Positions 7,921 through 17,145 of a DNA stretch of 64,000 nt are shown here, in pieces (the stretch's first letter is position 1; every line of letters starts with the position of its first letter). Origin of the DNA: Acidobacteriota bacterium. Lineage in GTDB: Bacteria; Acidobacteriota; JAAYUB01. The position numbers and the translations under genes were made by a program. The stretch spans positions 1-64,000 of the forward strand of contig JAKQOW010000017.1 of the NCBI GenBank assembly GCA_029565065.1, given 5' to 3'. The notes under the pieces were generated by a model. It saw nothing but the letters and a program-made list of their open reading frames with translations. It was not told the origin of the DNA and ran no database searches.

Positions 7921-8994
7921 ATGCGCATCGAATCCCTGCACGCCTGCGCCTTCCGCAACCTGGCCGAGGAGCCGGTGGCGTTCGCGCCGGGCATCAACCT
8001 GTTCGCCGGACGCAACGGCCAGGGGAAGACCAGCCTGCTCGAGGCGCTCTACTGCGCCTGCTACACCAAGTCGTTCCGGACCCATCGCCTGGAGGAGTGC
8101 GTCCGCCACGGCGAGGGGGAGTTCCGCCTCCGCTGCCGGGTGGCGCGGGCGCCGCTGCCGCGGGTGCTGGAGGTGCGGGTGGGGTCGGCGGGCAAGGAAC
8201 TCCGGCTCGACGAGAAGGCGGCCGAAGTCACCGATTTTCTCGACACCGCCGCCATTCTCTGCATCACCGCCTCCCACCTGCGGGTGATCACCGAGGGGCC
8301 CGATGCACGCCGCCGGTTCTTCGACGGTCTGCTGGTCCTCTTCCGCCCCGAGTACCTGCACCGCCTGGCCGCCTACCGGCGGGTGGTGCGGCACCGCAAC
8401 GCGCTGCTGCGCCCGGGCGCCGCCGCCGCCGCGGTGCTGGAGCCGTGGGACCGCAAGCTCGTGCTGGCCGCGCGGGCGCTCGTCCACCACCGCGCGAGTT
8501 TCCTCGCGGAACTCGGGGCGGCCGACCTGCGCGACCGCTTTTCGCCGGCGGCGGTGGCGGTGCGCTACGCGCCGTCGCTCCCGGCCGAATTGCTGGCTGA
8601 CGAGGAGGCGGCCGTCGCCCACCTGGCATTGCACCGCGAACGGGAGCTCCAAGCGGGCCGGAGTCTGTACGGCCCGCACCTTGACCGGTTCGACTTTCAT
8701 CTCGACGGGTGCAATGTTCGCCGGTACGCTTCATCGGGCCAGAAGCGCAGCGTGCTGCTCAGCGTCTATCTCCAGGTGATGGACCTGTACCGGGAACAGC
8801 GGGGCGCCTTTCCCGTGGTCATGATCGACGACGTGGACATGGAACTCGACCTGGAGCGCCTGCGGGTGCTGCTGGGCCATCTCGACGCCAAAACCCAGAT
8901 CTTCCTCACCTCCTCGAAGCCGGAAATTTTCACCGCCATGCTTCCCGCCTGCGAGGTTTTTCAGATCGAAGCGGGTGGCGTCCGTAAGACTTAA
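7921..8994 (+). CDS. recF: DNA replication and repair protein RecF
   Basis: A 357-residue RecF, an SMC/ABC-type ATPase that with RecO and RecR loads RecA at single-strand gaps. Walker A is GRNGQGKTS (30-38), the ABC signature region is ASSGQKRSV near residue 264, and Walker B is VMIDDVDMELD, with an aspartate-rich form of the usual LLLDDV. ATG 7921 opens MRIESLHACAFRN, matching the normal start; a longer frame from 7852 adds non-homologous sequence. It lies 111 bp before gyrB, the classic order, but dnaA and dnaN do not precede it; instead nikR is divergent. It may be expressed from a promoter between 7756 and 7920. Confidence 0.93.
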   Translation: MRIESLHACAFRNLAEEPVAFAPGINLFAGRNGQGKTSLLEALYCACYTKSFRTHRLEECVRHGEGEFRLRCRVARAPLPRVLEVRVGSAGKELRLDEKAAEVTDFLDTAAILCITASHLRVITEGPDARRRFFDGLLVLFRPEYLHRLAAYRRVVRHRNALLRPGAAAAAVLEPWDRKLVLAARALVHHRASFLAELGAADLRDRFSPAAVAVRYAPSLPAELLADEEAAVAHLALHRERELQAGRSLYGPHLDRFDFHLDGCNVRRYASSGQKRSVLLSVYLQVMDLYREQRGAFPVVMIDDVDMELDLERLRVLLGHLDAKTQIFLTSSKPEIFTAMLPACEVFQIEAGGVRKT

Positions 8995-9056
8995 ATTTTC
9001 AACAAGTTACAATTACAGTTTCGGCGATTTTCCGCTTCGTTTTCAGGCCGCCGCCG

Positions 9057-9065
9057 TGGTATAAT
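9057..9065 (+). promoter_or_regulatory. Extended -10 promoter of gyrB
   Basis: TGGTATAAT (TG at 9057-9058, TATAAT at 9060-9065) lies 41 bp before the gyrB ATG in the A/T-rich gap after recF. No strong -35 is visible, as expected for an extended -10 promoter. It suggests gyrB is transcribed independently of recF. Confidence 0.6.
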
Positions 9066-9084
9066 CCTCCGTTTAAATTTGTGA

Positions 9085-11559
<2,475 letters not shown>

Positions 11560-11826
11560 CTTGAAAGTACCTCGCGCACTCCGTGCGCGAGTTCGGCCGC
11601 AGCCGGATCAGCCGGATCGCGACCGCATCCGCACCGATCAATCGACATTCCCGGGATTCTACCGCTGAAATTCCCTGTCTCATCGCCGAAATCCCCGCGA
11701 TTGTGCCGCGGGAACTAGCGGCCGCCAGACTGCAAGGTGCCCTGGAATCGCTTGCAACTCCGCGCATCCTTGCCTATCCTTGACAACCAGTAAAAGGAAT
11801 CGACCACGTGCTTCAGGGGGCCGGCC
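11560..11826. other. Intergenic region after gyrB
   Basis: No coding sequence seen. It begins with the stem-loop described separately and continues with non-repetitive sequence to the next ATG. A promoter for the following gene could lie here, but no clear consensus was found. Confidence 0.4.
11571..11591. repeat. Stem-loop after gyrB, paired with one at 48334-48354
   Basis: A 9-bp perfect stem (CTCGCGCAC at 11571-11579, GTGCGCGAG at 11583-11591) with loop TCC, preceded by GTAC, 11 bp after the gyrB stop. No U-run follows, so it is a poor intrinsic terminator. A homologous element follows the subtilase gene with the same loop and a compensatory base-pair change. Confidence 0.75.
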
Positions 11827-13239
11827 ATGAGGACCGACACGTTTGCGCACTGCAGCCGGATCGAGGTGCCCGCCGAATTTGCCTTTGCCTGGCACGAGCG
11901 CCCCGGCGCCCTGGAGCGCCTCACCCCGCCCTGGGATCGAGTGGCGGTGCGGGAGCGCGCGGGCAGTATCCGGGACGGCGATCGGGTGCTGCTCGCCCTC
12001 GGTGCCGGGCCGTTGCGGTTCGAATGGGAAGCGGTGCACGAGGGCTACGTCGCCGGTCGTGAATTCCGTGACGTGCAGCGCCGCGGGCCGTTCGCCCACT
12101 GGGCGCACACTCACCGCTTCGAGTCCGACGGAGCGGCGGCGGCGCGACACACCGACTCCATCGACTATGCCCTGCCCTTCGGGGCGGTGGGCCGCCTGCT
12201 GGGCGGGGGCGCGGTGCGCCGGCGCCTGGCGCGCACCTTCGCCCACCGCCACGCCGTGCTCGCGGCCGACCTGGCGGCGCACTGGCGGTGGCGCGACTGC
12301 GGCGCGCAGCGCGTCGCCGTCTCCGGGGCGAACGGATTCGTCGGATCGGCGCTGGCGGCATTCCTCACCGCCGGCGGCCATGAGGTCATCCGTCTCGGGC
12401 GCAGTCCCGCGCCTGGCGTGATCGCCGCGGGCGCGGGGTACGAGCGGCTCCGGCCCGAAGACCTGGCCGGTGTCGACGCCGTGATCCACCTGGCGGGCGA
12501 ATCCATCGCGTCCGGCCGCTGGTCCGCGGCGCGTAAGGAGCGAATCCGCGCCAGCCGCACGGGTCCCACCGCCCGCCTGGCGAAGGTGCTGGCCGCCATG
12601 CCGAAGCCCCCGACCGCCTTCCTCTGCGCGTCGGCTGTGGGAATTTACGGTGACACGGGGGACGCGGCGGCGGACGAGTCCGGGACGGCGGCTGAGGATT
12701 TCCTCGCGGGGGTGGTGCGGGACTGGGAGGCGGCCGCGGCGCTGGCGGCCGCGGCGGGGATCCGGGTGGTGAACCTGCGGTTCGGCGTGGTGCTCGGCGC
12801 CGCCGGCGGACTGCTGGCGCGGCTGTTGCCGCTGTTCCGGCTGGGGCTGGGCGGCCGCCTCGGCAGCGGCCGCCAGTGGCTAAGCTGGGTGGCCCGCGAC
12901 GACGTCGTGGGCGCCATCCACCACGCCCTGATGGACTCCGGCATGGCCGGGCCCGTGAACGTGACCGCCCCCGAGCCGGTCACCAACGCCGCATTCACGC
13001 GGACGCTTGCGGCGGTGCTCCGCCGCCCGGCGGTGTTTCCCGTGCCGGCGGCGGCGCTGCGGCTGGCGTTCGGCGAGCTGGCCGACGCGCTGATGCTCAC
13101 CGGCCAGCGGGCGCTGCCGGCGCGACTGCTCGCCGCTGGTTACTCGTTCCGGTTCCCCGACCTCGAGTCGGCCCTGCGCCACGAGCTGGGGCGAAGACCG
13201 AATCACCACACAGACACGGAGAACACAACGAATTACTGA
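11827..13239 (+). CDS. SRPBCC-TIGR01777 fusion (epimerase-like, YfcH family)
   Basis: A 470-residue two-domain protein. Residues ~1-155 form an SRPBCC/START-like ligand-binding domain (conserved SRIEVPAEFAFAWHERPGALERLTPPW). Residues ~160-455 form the TIGR01777 extended-SDR domain, with the nucleotide motif VSGANGFVGSAL (about 165-176), IHLAGESIASGRW and the family C-terminal segment GQRALPARLLAAGYSFRFPDLESAL. Proteins of this fused type are widespread in Acidobacteriota, Actinobacteria and Bacteroidota and have no firm function. The extended-SDR active-site tyrosine is in GIYGDTG, without a clear YxxxK. ATG 11827. The last 15 residues (RRPNHHTDTENTTNY) are polar, unlike the family, and come from a low-complexity intergenic string. 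Confidence 0.87.
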   Translation: MRTDTFAHCSRIEVPAEFAFAWHERPGALERLTPPWDRVAVRERAGSIRDGDRVLLALGAGPLRFEWEAVHEGYVAGREFRDVQRRGPFAHWAHTHRFESDGAAAARHTDSIDYALPFGAVGRLLGGGAVRRRLARTFAHRHAVLAADLAAHWRWRDCGAQRVAVSGANGFVGSALAAFLTAGGHEVIRLGRSPAPGVIAAGAGYERLRPEDLAGVDAVIHLAGESIASGRWSAARKERIRASRTGPTARLAKVLAAMPKPPTAFLCASAVGIYGDTGDAAADESGTAAEDFLAGVVRDWEAAAALAAAAGIRVVNLRFGVVLGAAGGLLARLLPLFRLGLGGRLGSGRQWLSWVARDDVVGAIHHALMDSGMAGPVNVTAPEPVTNAAFTRTLAAVLRRPAVFPVPAAALRLAFGELADALMLTGQRALPARLLAAGYSFRFPDLESALRHELGRRPNHHTDTENTTNY

Positions 13240-13240
13240 T
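13200..13240. repeat. CACACAGACACGGAG-type string forming a gene's C-terminal codons
   Basis: A C/A-rich low-complexity string (CACACAGACACGGAGAACAC) that reads through the last codons of the TIGR01777 gene to its stop at 13237-13239. It resembles the string CCACGAAGACACCAAG on the minus strand within 14778-14800. Noticed by eye. Confidence 0.55.
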
Positions 13241-13294
13241 GGTCAACCGGCGCCGACTTGTGGAACGGTCAGAGTGAGCGGAGGCCTAAAGACG

Positions 13295-13579
13295 ATGGAA
13301 CGGCGGGAAATAGCGGGGATCGCGCTGACGGTGCTGGCGGCCCTGGCGGTCGGCGGCCTGATCGGGGCGGGGATCGGCAACGGTCTGTATAGCCCCGCCG
13401 CCGGGGTGGCAGTGGCCGCTGCCATCGGGATTGCCACGGGGCTCCTGGTCCGCCTGCAGGTGCGGCGCAGCCGCCGGGCGCGACCGCCGCGGTCGGAACC
13501 GTCCACCCGCGCTCCGGCCGGCGGCAGCGGTGCCACGCACAGAGCCGACCAGGATCCGAATGTGGAGCCACGCGGTTGA
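13295..13579 (+). CDS. Small two-helix membrane protein, unknown function
   Basis: A 94-residue protein with two hydrophobic segments (about residues 6-25 and 32-53, glycine and alanine rich) and a basic, proline-rich cytoplasmic tail. I recognise no family. ATG 13295 has GGAGG at 13280-13284, about 10 bases upstream; an in-frame GTG at 13274 is an alternative. It sits between the TIGR01777 protein and the ZIP transporter and could be co-transcribed with the former (55-bp gap). Codon use resembles its neighbours, so I regard it as real but unassigned. Confidence 0.6.
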   Translation: MERREIAGIALTVLAALAVGGLIGAGIGNGLYSPAAGVAVAAAIGIATGLLVRLQVRRSRRARPPRSEPSTRAPAGGSGATHRADQDPNVEPRG

Positions 13580-13602
13580 GATTCGGAGCCGGATTCGATC
13601 GG

Positions 13603-13611
13603 TGATATAAT
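13603..13611 (+). promoter_or_regulatory. Extended -10 promoter of the ZIP transporter gene
   Basis: TGATATAAT (TG 13603-13604, TATAAT 13606-13611) lies 39 bp before the chosen ATG at 13650. It is of the same TGnTATAAT class as those before gyrB and the subtilase. Confidence 0.55.
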
Positions 13612-13649
13612 CACCCTCCGAAATCAGAACCCCGGATTTGTGGACCAGG

Positions 13650-14555
13650 ATGATGACCGAAGCCGTTTGGATCGCGTTTGGGCTGACCCTGTTCGCGGGG
13701 ATGGCCACCGGCATCGGCAGCATCATCGCCTTCACCGCCAAGCGGACCGACTACCGGTTCCTGTCGGTGGCCACGGGCTTCTCGGCGGGCGTGATGCTCT
13801 ACGTCGCGTTCGTGGAGATCTTCCTGAAGGGGACCGAGGCGCTGGTCGCGCGCTACGGCAACTACTGGGGCCACTGGGTGAACGCTGCCTCGTTCTTCGG
13901 CGGCATGCTGCTCATCGGCCTCATCGACAACCTGATCCCGGCCGCTGAAAACCCCCACGAGACCCCTTCCGAGGCGGAGACCCGACCGCTGCACGATCCC
14001 GCTGCGCCCCTGCCGGGGCCGCCGGGAGCGGCGGCCGCGCCACCGGCGCAGAGCCGGGCCGCCGACCCGGCCGACCACCATCACAAACTCCTGCGGATGG
14101 GCCTGTTCACCGCCATCGCCATCGGCATCCACAATTTTCCGGAGGGCCTGGCCACCTTCCTGGCGGCGCTGCAGAACCCGGGCCTCGGCGTGGCCATCGC
14201 CGTGGCGGTGGCGCTGCACAACATCCCCGAGGGGATCAGCGTCTCGGTGCCCATCTTCTACGCCACCGGCAACCGGCGGAAAGCCTTCTTCTACTCCTTC
14301 GCCAGCGGCGTGGCCGAGCCGGTGGGAGCGGTCATCGCCTACCTGGTCCTCCGGCTCGTCGTGGGCGGCCCCGCCGGCGTGGTCCCGCCGGAGCTGATGG
14401 GCATCCTGTTCGGCGGCGTGGCCGGCATCATGGTCTACATCAGCCTCGACGAGCTGCTGCCCACGAGCCGGGCCTACGGCCGGGGGCACGACAGCCTCCT
14501 GGGCTTGGTGGCGGGGATGGTGGTGATGGCGCTGAGCCTGCTGCTGATGAAGTGA
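13650..14555 (+). CDS. zupT: ZIP-family zinc transporter (ZupT-like)
   Basis: A 301-residue ZIP-family divalent-metal importer of the cytoplasmic membrane. Eight helices are expected. The metal-binding signature helices are visible as [14 protein letters not shown] and [15 protein letters not shown], the two HNxPEG motifs of ZupT. Between TM3 and TM4 is a long proline/alanine-rich loop (about residues 104-148) ending in ADHHHKLL, a likely cytoplasmic metal-sensing loop, longer than in E. coli ZupT (257 residues). The C terminus retains the family segment [15 protein letters not shown]. Start: ATG 13650 or 13653; an in-frame TTG at 13638 is possible. No Zur gene or metal-related neighbour is visible; the family transports Zn and also Fe, Mn and Co. 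Confidence 0.9.
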   Translation: MMTEAVWIAFGLTLFAGMATGIGSIIAFTAKRTDYRFLSVATGFSAGVMLYVAFVEIFLKGTEALVARYGNYWGHWVNAASFFGGMLLIGLIDNLIPAAENPHETPSEAETRPLHDPAAPLPGPPGAAAAPPAQSRAADPADHHHKLLRMGLFTAIAIGIHNFPEGLATFLAALQNPGLGVAIAVAVALHNIPEGISVSVPIFYATGNRRKAFFYSFASGVAEPVGAVIAYLVLRLVVGGPAGVVPPELMGILFGGVAGIMVYISLDELLPTSRAYGRGHDSLLGLVAGMVVMALSLLLMK

Positions 14556-14820
14556 CGCGCCGGAGGGGCGTCGGTTGGGCGCCGCATCCGGAACGGCGGT
14601 GTTTGCCAAGAACCGAACCGCATTCCAAACCCCCATCGCTCATGCCGTCGAATCTCGCGGTTCGAAATTCAGGGTGTGCCTTTCGTTTCCCGCCTCCCCA
14701 TTCACCCGTTCACCGTTCTCCAATGACAAATGAAAATGATCAATGACCGATGACAAAAGGGAGGATCCCTTTGAGTGCTTGGTGTCTTCGTGGTGAAAAC
14801 GGCCCGCTGACAACCTCGGC
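14556..14820. repeat. Gene-free gap containing degenerate repeat strings
   Basis: No coding sequence seen. From 14695 the gap contains CCCATTCACCCGTTCACC, then ATGACAAATGAAAATGATCA-like short repeats (14725-14757), then a string whose complement reads CCACGAAGACACCAAG (14778-14800). These low-G+C strings resemble those at 5757, 13200 and 48413. They lie past the 3' ends of the two convergent genes flanking the gap. Confidence 0.6.
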
Positions 14821-16758
14821 TCACCTCAGCCGGAGCCGGATCCCGCCGTACACCGCCAGCTCCGACCAGCCGTAGCCGGCGATCTCCTCCAGGTCCTGGT
14901 TCAGCAGGTTGAACACCCGCCCGAAGAGCTCGAGCTCGTCCGACAGCGGGTACGTGGCGGACAGGTTGAGCAACGCGTACGGATCCAGGCGGACTCGCCG
15001 GGAGGGCCAGGAGGAAAAATCCAGGTCCGGCCGGGCGCCCTTGTACAGGAGCTGCACGGCCAGGTTCAGCTTCGCGACGGGCCGCACCGCCGCGGTGGCC
15101 GACACCAGGTGGGACGCGCGCCGCAGCAGCGAGTCGCCGGTGGCGCGATCCTCGCTCCGGGTGTAGGTGTACGCCGCGCCCAGGCGGAACCGCTCGTGCG
15201 GCGACCACTGGGCTTCGGCTTCCAGGCCGGCCGTGGCGGCGTCGTCCAGATTCTCGTAGCCGTCGCCGAACACGATGAGGCCGGCGTAGCGGTTGTAGAA
15301 GCCCGTGAGGCTCAGCCACAGCGTCTTGCCGAAGAGCATCTGGTCCACGCCGCCGTCGACGCTCCAGCTCTCCTCGGGTTCCAGGTCCGGGTTGCCGGTG
15401 TTGCCCCAGTCAGAGGGCGGCGCGTAGAGCTGGTACAGCGACGGCGCCTTGAAGCCGGTGCCCACGCTGCCGTGGAACCGGGTGCCGGATGCCGCCAGGT
15501 CCAGCACGGGCATGAGGCGGAAGTTGAGATCGGCCCCGAAGCGGTCGTGGTGGTCCAGGCGGACGCCGCCGGTGAGGAAGAACCGGCCGCCGAGCTGGAA
15601 CTGGTCCTGGACGTAGAGCGAGTGCATGTCGGCGCTCTGTCCGGGGAACGCGGACGTGTACGGGCCCCACAGGCTCTCGGAGTGGTAGTAGGAGTGGCCC
15701 TGCTCCCGCAGGTAATCGTAGCCGGCGGTGAGGGCATGCCCGTCGACGTAGAACAGCTCGTGCTGCCAGGTGAGCTGGTGGGTGATGCCCTTGTACAGCG
15801 CCTCGCTGGACTCGCCGGGGTGGGCGTTGTCGGCGAAGTTGAGGTATTCGCGGTCGGCGCCGGTGTAGGCGAAGGCGAGGCGCTGCCGCCAGAGCCCCGA
15901 GCCGTGGGTGTGGCGCAGCTCGGCGCCGGCCAGGAGCTGGCGCTCGTCCCCGGTGAAGTTGGGATCGTCGCCGTAGGGGCCGCCCGAATTGTCCAGGCCG
16001 CTGCGGCCGTCGAGGAACCGGAAATTGGCCGAAGCCGACAGGGCGGGCGAGAACGCGTACTCCAGCCGGCCGGTGGCGGTGGTGTTGCGCCAGCCGTCGG
16101 CTTCGGTGTTGCCGTCGCGGGTCGCCGCGGCCGAGAAGCCGTCGCTCGCGCTGTGCGAGACGCTGCCGGAGTAGCGCCAACCGCCGCCGGTGCCGGCCAC
16201 GCCGGCCCGGGCGCGCCAGGTGCCGTAGCTGCCGCCTTCGGCTTCGGCGTCGACCTCCGGCTTCCCTTCGCCGTGGCGGGTGATGACGTGGATCACCCCG
16301 CCGATGGCATCGGAGCCGAGCACGGTGCTCTGGGGACCGCGGATCACCTCGATCCGCTCCACGTTGTCCAGGGTCAGGTTGCCAAGGTCGGCCCCCCGGC
16401 TGGGGCTCATGGGGTCGTTGACGCGGACGCCGTCGAGCATGAGCAGGGTGTGCTCGGAGTTGGCGCCGCGCAGAAGCGCGGTGGTGACACTGCCCGCCGG
16501 CCCGGAGGTGGTGAGCTGGACGCCGGCCACGCCGGCCAGCGCGTCGGCCACGGTGGCGTAGCCCAGCCGCTCGAGCTCGGCGCGAGTGAGTACGGTGACC
16601 GAGTTGCCCACCGTGCGCAGCTCCGCCTCGGTGCGGGTGGCGGTGACGACGATTTCGGTCCGGATGCGGACCGGGGATTCGGCGGCGTCAGCGGCGACGG
16701 CCTGGGCCGCCGCGACACCCAGCCATCCGATCAGGAAAGCCAGAAACAGACGACGCAT
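14821..16758 (-). CDS. btuB: TonB-dependent vitamin B12 receptor, BtuB-like
   Basis: A 645-residue outer-membrane TonB-dependent receptor. Residues 1-22 are a signal peptide. Near residue 35 EIVVTATRTEAE resembles a TonB box followed by the plug domain (VTVLTRAELERLGYATVADALAGVAGVQL, LLRGANSEHTLLMLDGVRVND, IEVIRGPQSTVLGSDAIGGVIHVIT). The 22-strand barrel follows, with the terminal strand ending in aromatic/arginine alternation (YGGIRLRLR), though without a terminal Phe. The size matches BtuB (about 600). Assignment to cobalamin rather than another ligand rests on the cobalamin riboswitch in its leader. ATG 16758 has AGGAGG overlapping a small hairpin. No other B12 transport gene is present nearby. 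Confidence 0.92.
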   Translation of the reverse strand: MRRLFLAFLIGWLGVAAAQAVAADAAESPVRIRTEIVVTATRTEAELRTVGNSVTVLTRAELERLGYATVADALAGVAGVQLTTSGPAGSVTTALLRGANSEHTLLMLDGVRVNDPMSPSRGADLGNLTLDNVERIEVIRGPQSTVLGSDAIGGVIHVITRHGEGKPEVDAEAEGGSYGTWRARAGVAGTGGGWRYSGSVSHSASDGFSAAATRDGNTEADGWRNTTATGRLEYAFSPALSASANFRFLDGRSGLDNSGGPYGDDPNFTGDERQLLAGAELRHTHGSGLWRQRLAFAYTGADREYLNFADNAHPGESSEALYKGITHQLTWQHELFYVDGHALTAGYDYLREQGHSYYHSESLWGPYTSAFPGQSADMHSLYVQDQFQLGGRFFLTGGVRLDHHDRFGADLNFRLMPVLDLAASGTRFHGSVGTGFKAPSLYQLYAPPSDWGNTGNPDLEPEESWSVDGGVDQMLFGKTLWLSLTGFYNRYAGLIVFGDGYENLDDAATAGLEAEAQWSPHERFRLGAAYTYTRSEDRATGDSLLRRASHLVSATAAVRPVAKLNLAVQLLYKGARPDLDFSSWPSRRVRLDPYALLNLSATYPLSDELELFGRVFNLLNQDLEEIAGYGWSELAVYGGIRLRLR

Positions 16759-16765
16759 GGATCCT

Positions 16766-16789
16766 CCTATTCAACACGAGGTGAATAGG
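16766..16789 (-). promoter_or_regulatory. Candidate ribosome-site hairpin of the B12 riboswitch
   Basis: Inverted repeat CCTATTC/GAATAGG (16766-16772 and 16783-16789) lies directly before btuB. One arm overlaps the AGGAGG ribosome site, so formation of this stem could block translation. This would be the expression platform of the riboswitch; inferred from position only. Confidence 0.5.
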
Positions 16790-16875
16790 ATTCTCCGAAG
16801 GTTGGGGATGTCGGGATGACCGGAACGACGTGACGTGAAGTCGATCACCGTATCTTGTACCTCGAAGAATCCGAT

Positions 16876-17050
16876 GACGAGTCACAGGCAGGTCTTCTGG
16901 CTTCCGGATCGTTCTACCGGCCGCTCCTTCCCATCCCCCTTTCGGCGGGACAGTGGATCGCGCGGCGTTCGTCCCCGGTCACAGCGGCGGGACCGCGGCG
17001 GTTTTTCACCGCCTTCCCTTTTCAGCCCGGCGGGCGCCTGTGGCTCAAAC
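16876..17050 (-). ncRNA. Cobalamin (B12) riboswitch
   Basis: The minus strand carries the hallmark segments of the cobalamin riboswitch in order: AAAAGGGAAGGCGGTGAAAA, then CGGTCCCGCCGCTGTGA, then CCACTG (B12-box-like), then GGAAGCCAGAAGACCTGCC. It lies about 120 nt upstream of the btuB start and downstream of a good promoter, so it should repress the receptor when B12 is plentiful. Boundaries are approximate. Confidence 0.95.
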
Positions 17051-17060
17051 AACCGCTTCC

Positions 17061-17089
17061 ACTATACCCCCGCCACCGGTCCGAGTCAA
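17061..17089 (-). promoter_or_regulatory. Sigma70 promoter of the B12-riboswitch/btuB transcript
   Basis: On the minus strand TTGACT (complement of 17084-17089) and TATAGT (complement of 17061-17066) are spaced by 17 bp. The transcript would start near 17054, directly ahead of the riboswitch aptamer. Confidence 0.75.
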
Positions 17090-17145
17090 CGGTCACCGGT
17101 GAGTTCCTCCTTGATGGCGGCCCGGCGAGCCGATAGAATAGGACC

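Noticed and set aside
7756-8700. Extended NikR reading frame
   Set aside because: It is antisense to recF and lacks homology; the RHH domain begins at 7755.
11571-11591. Intrinsic terminator of gyrB
   Set aside because: The stem is good, but no U-run follows; treated as a repeated stem-loop instead.
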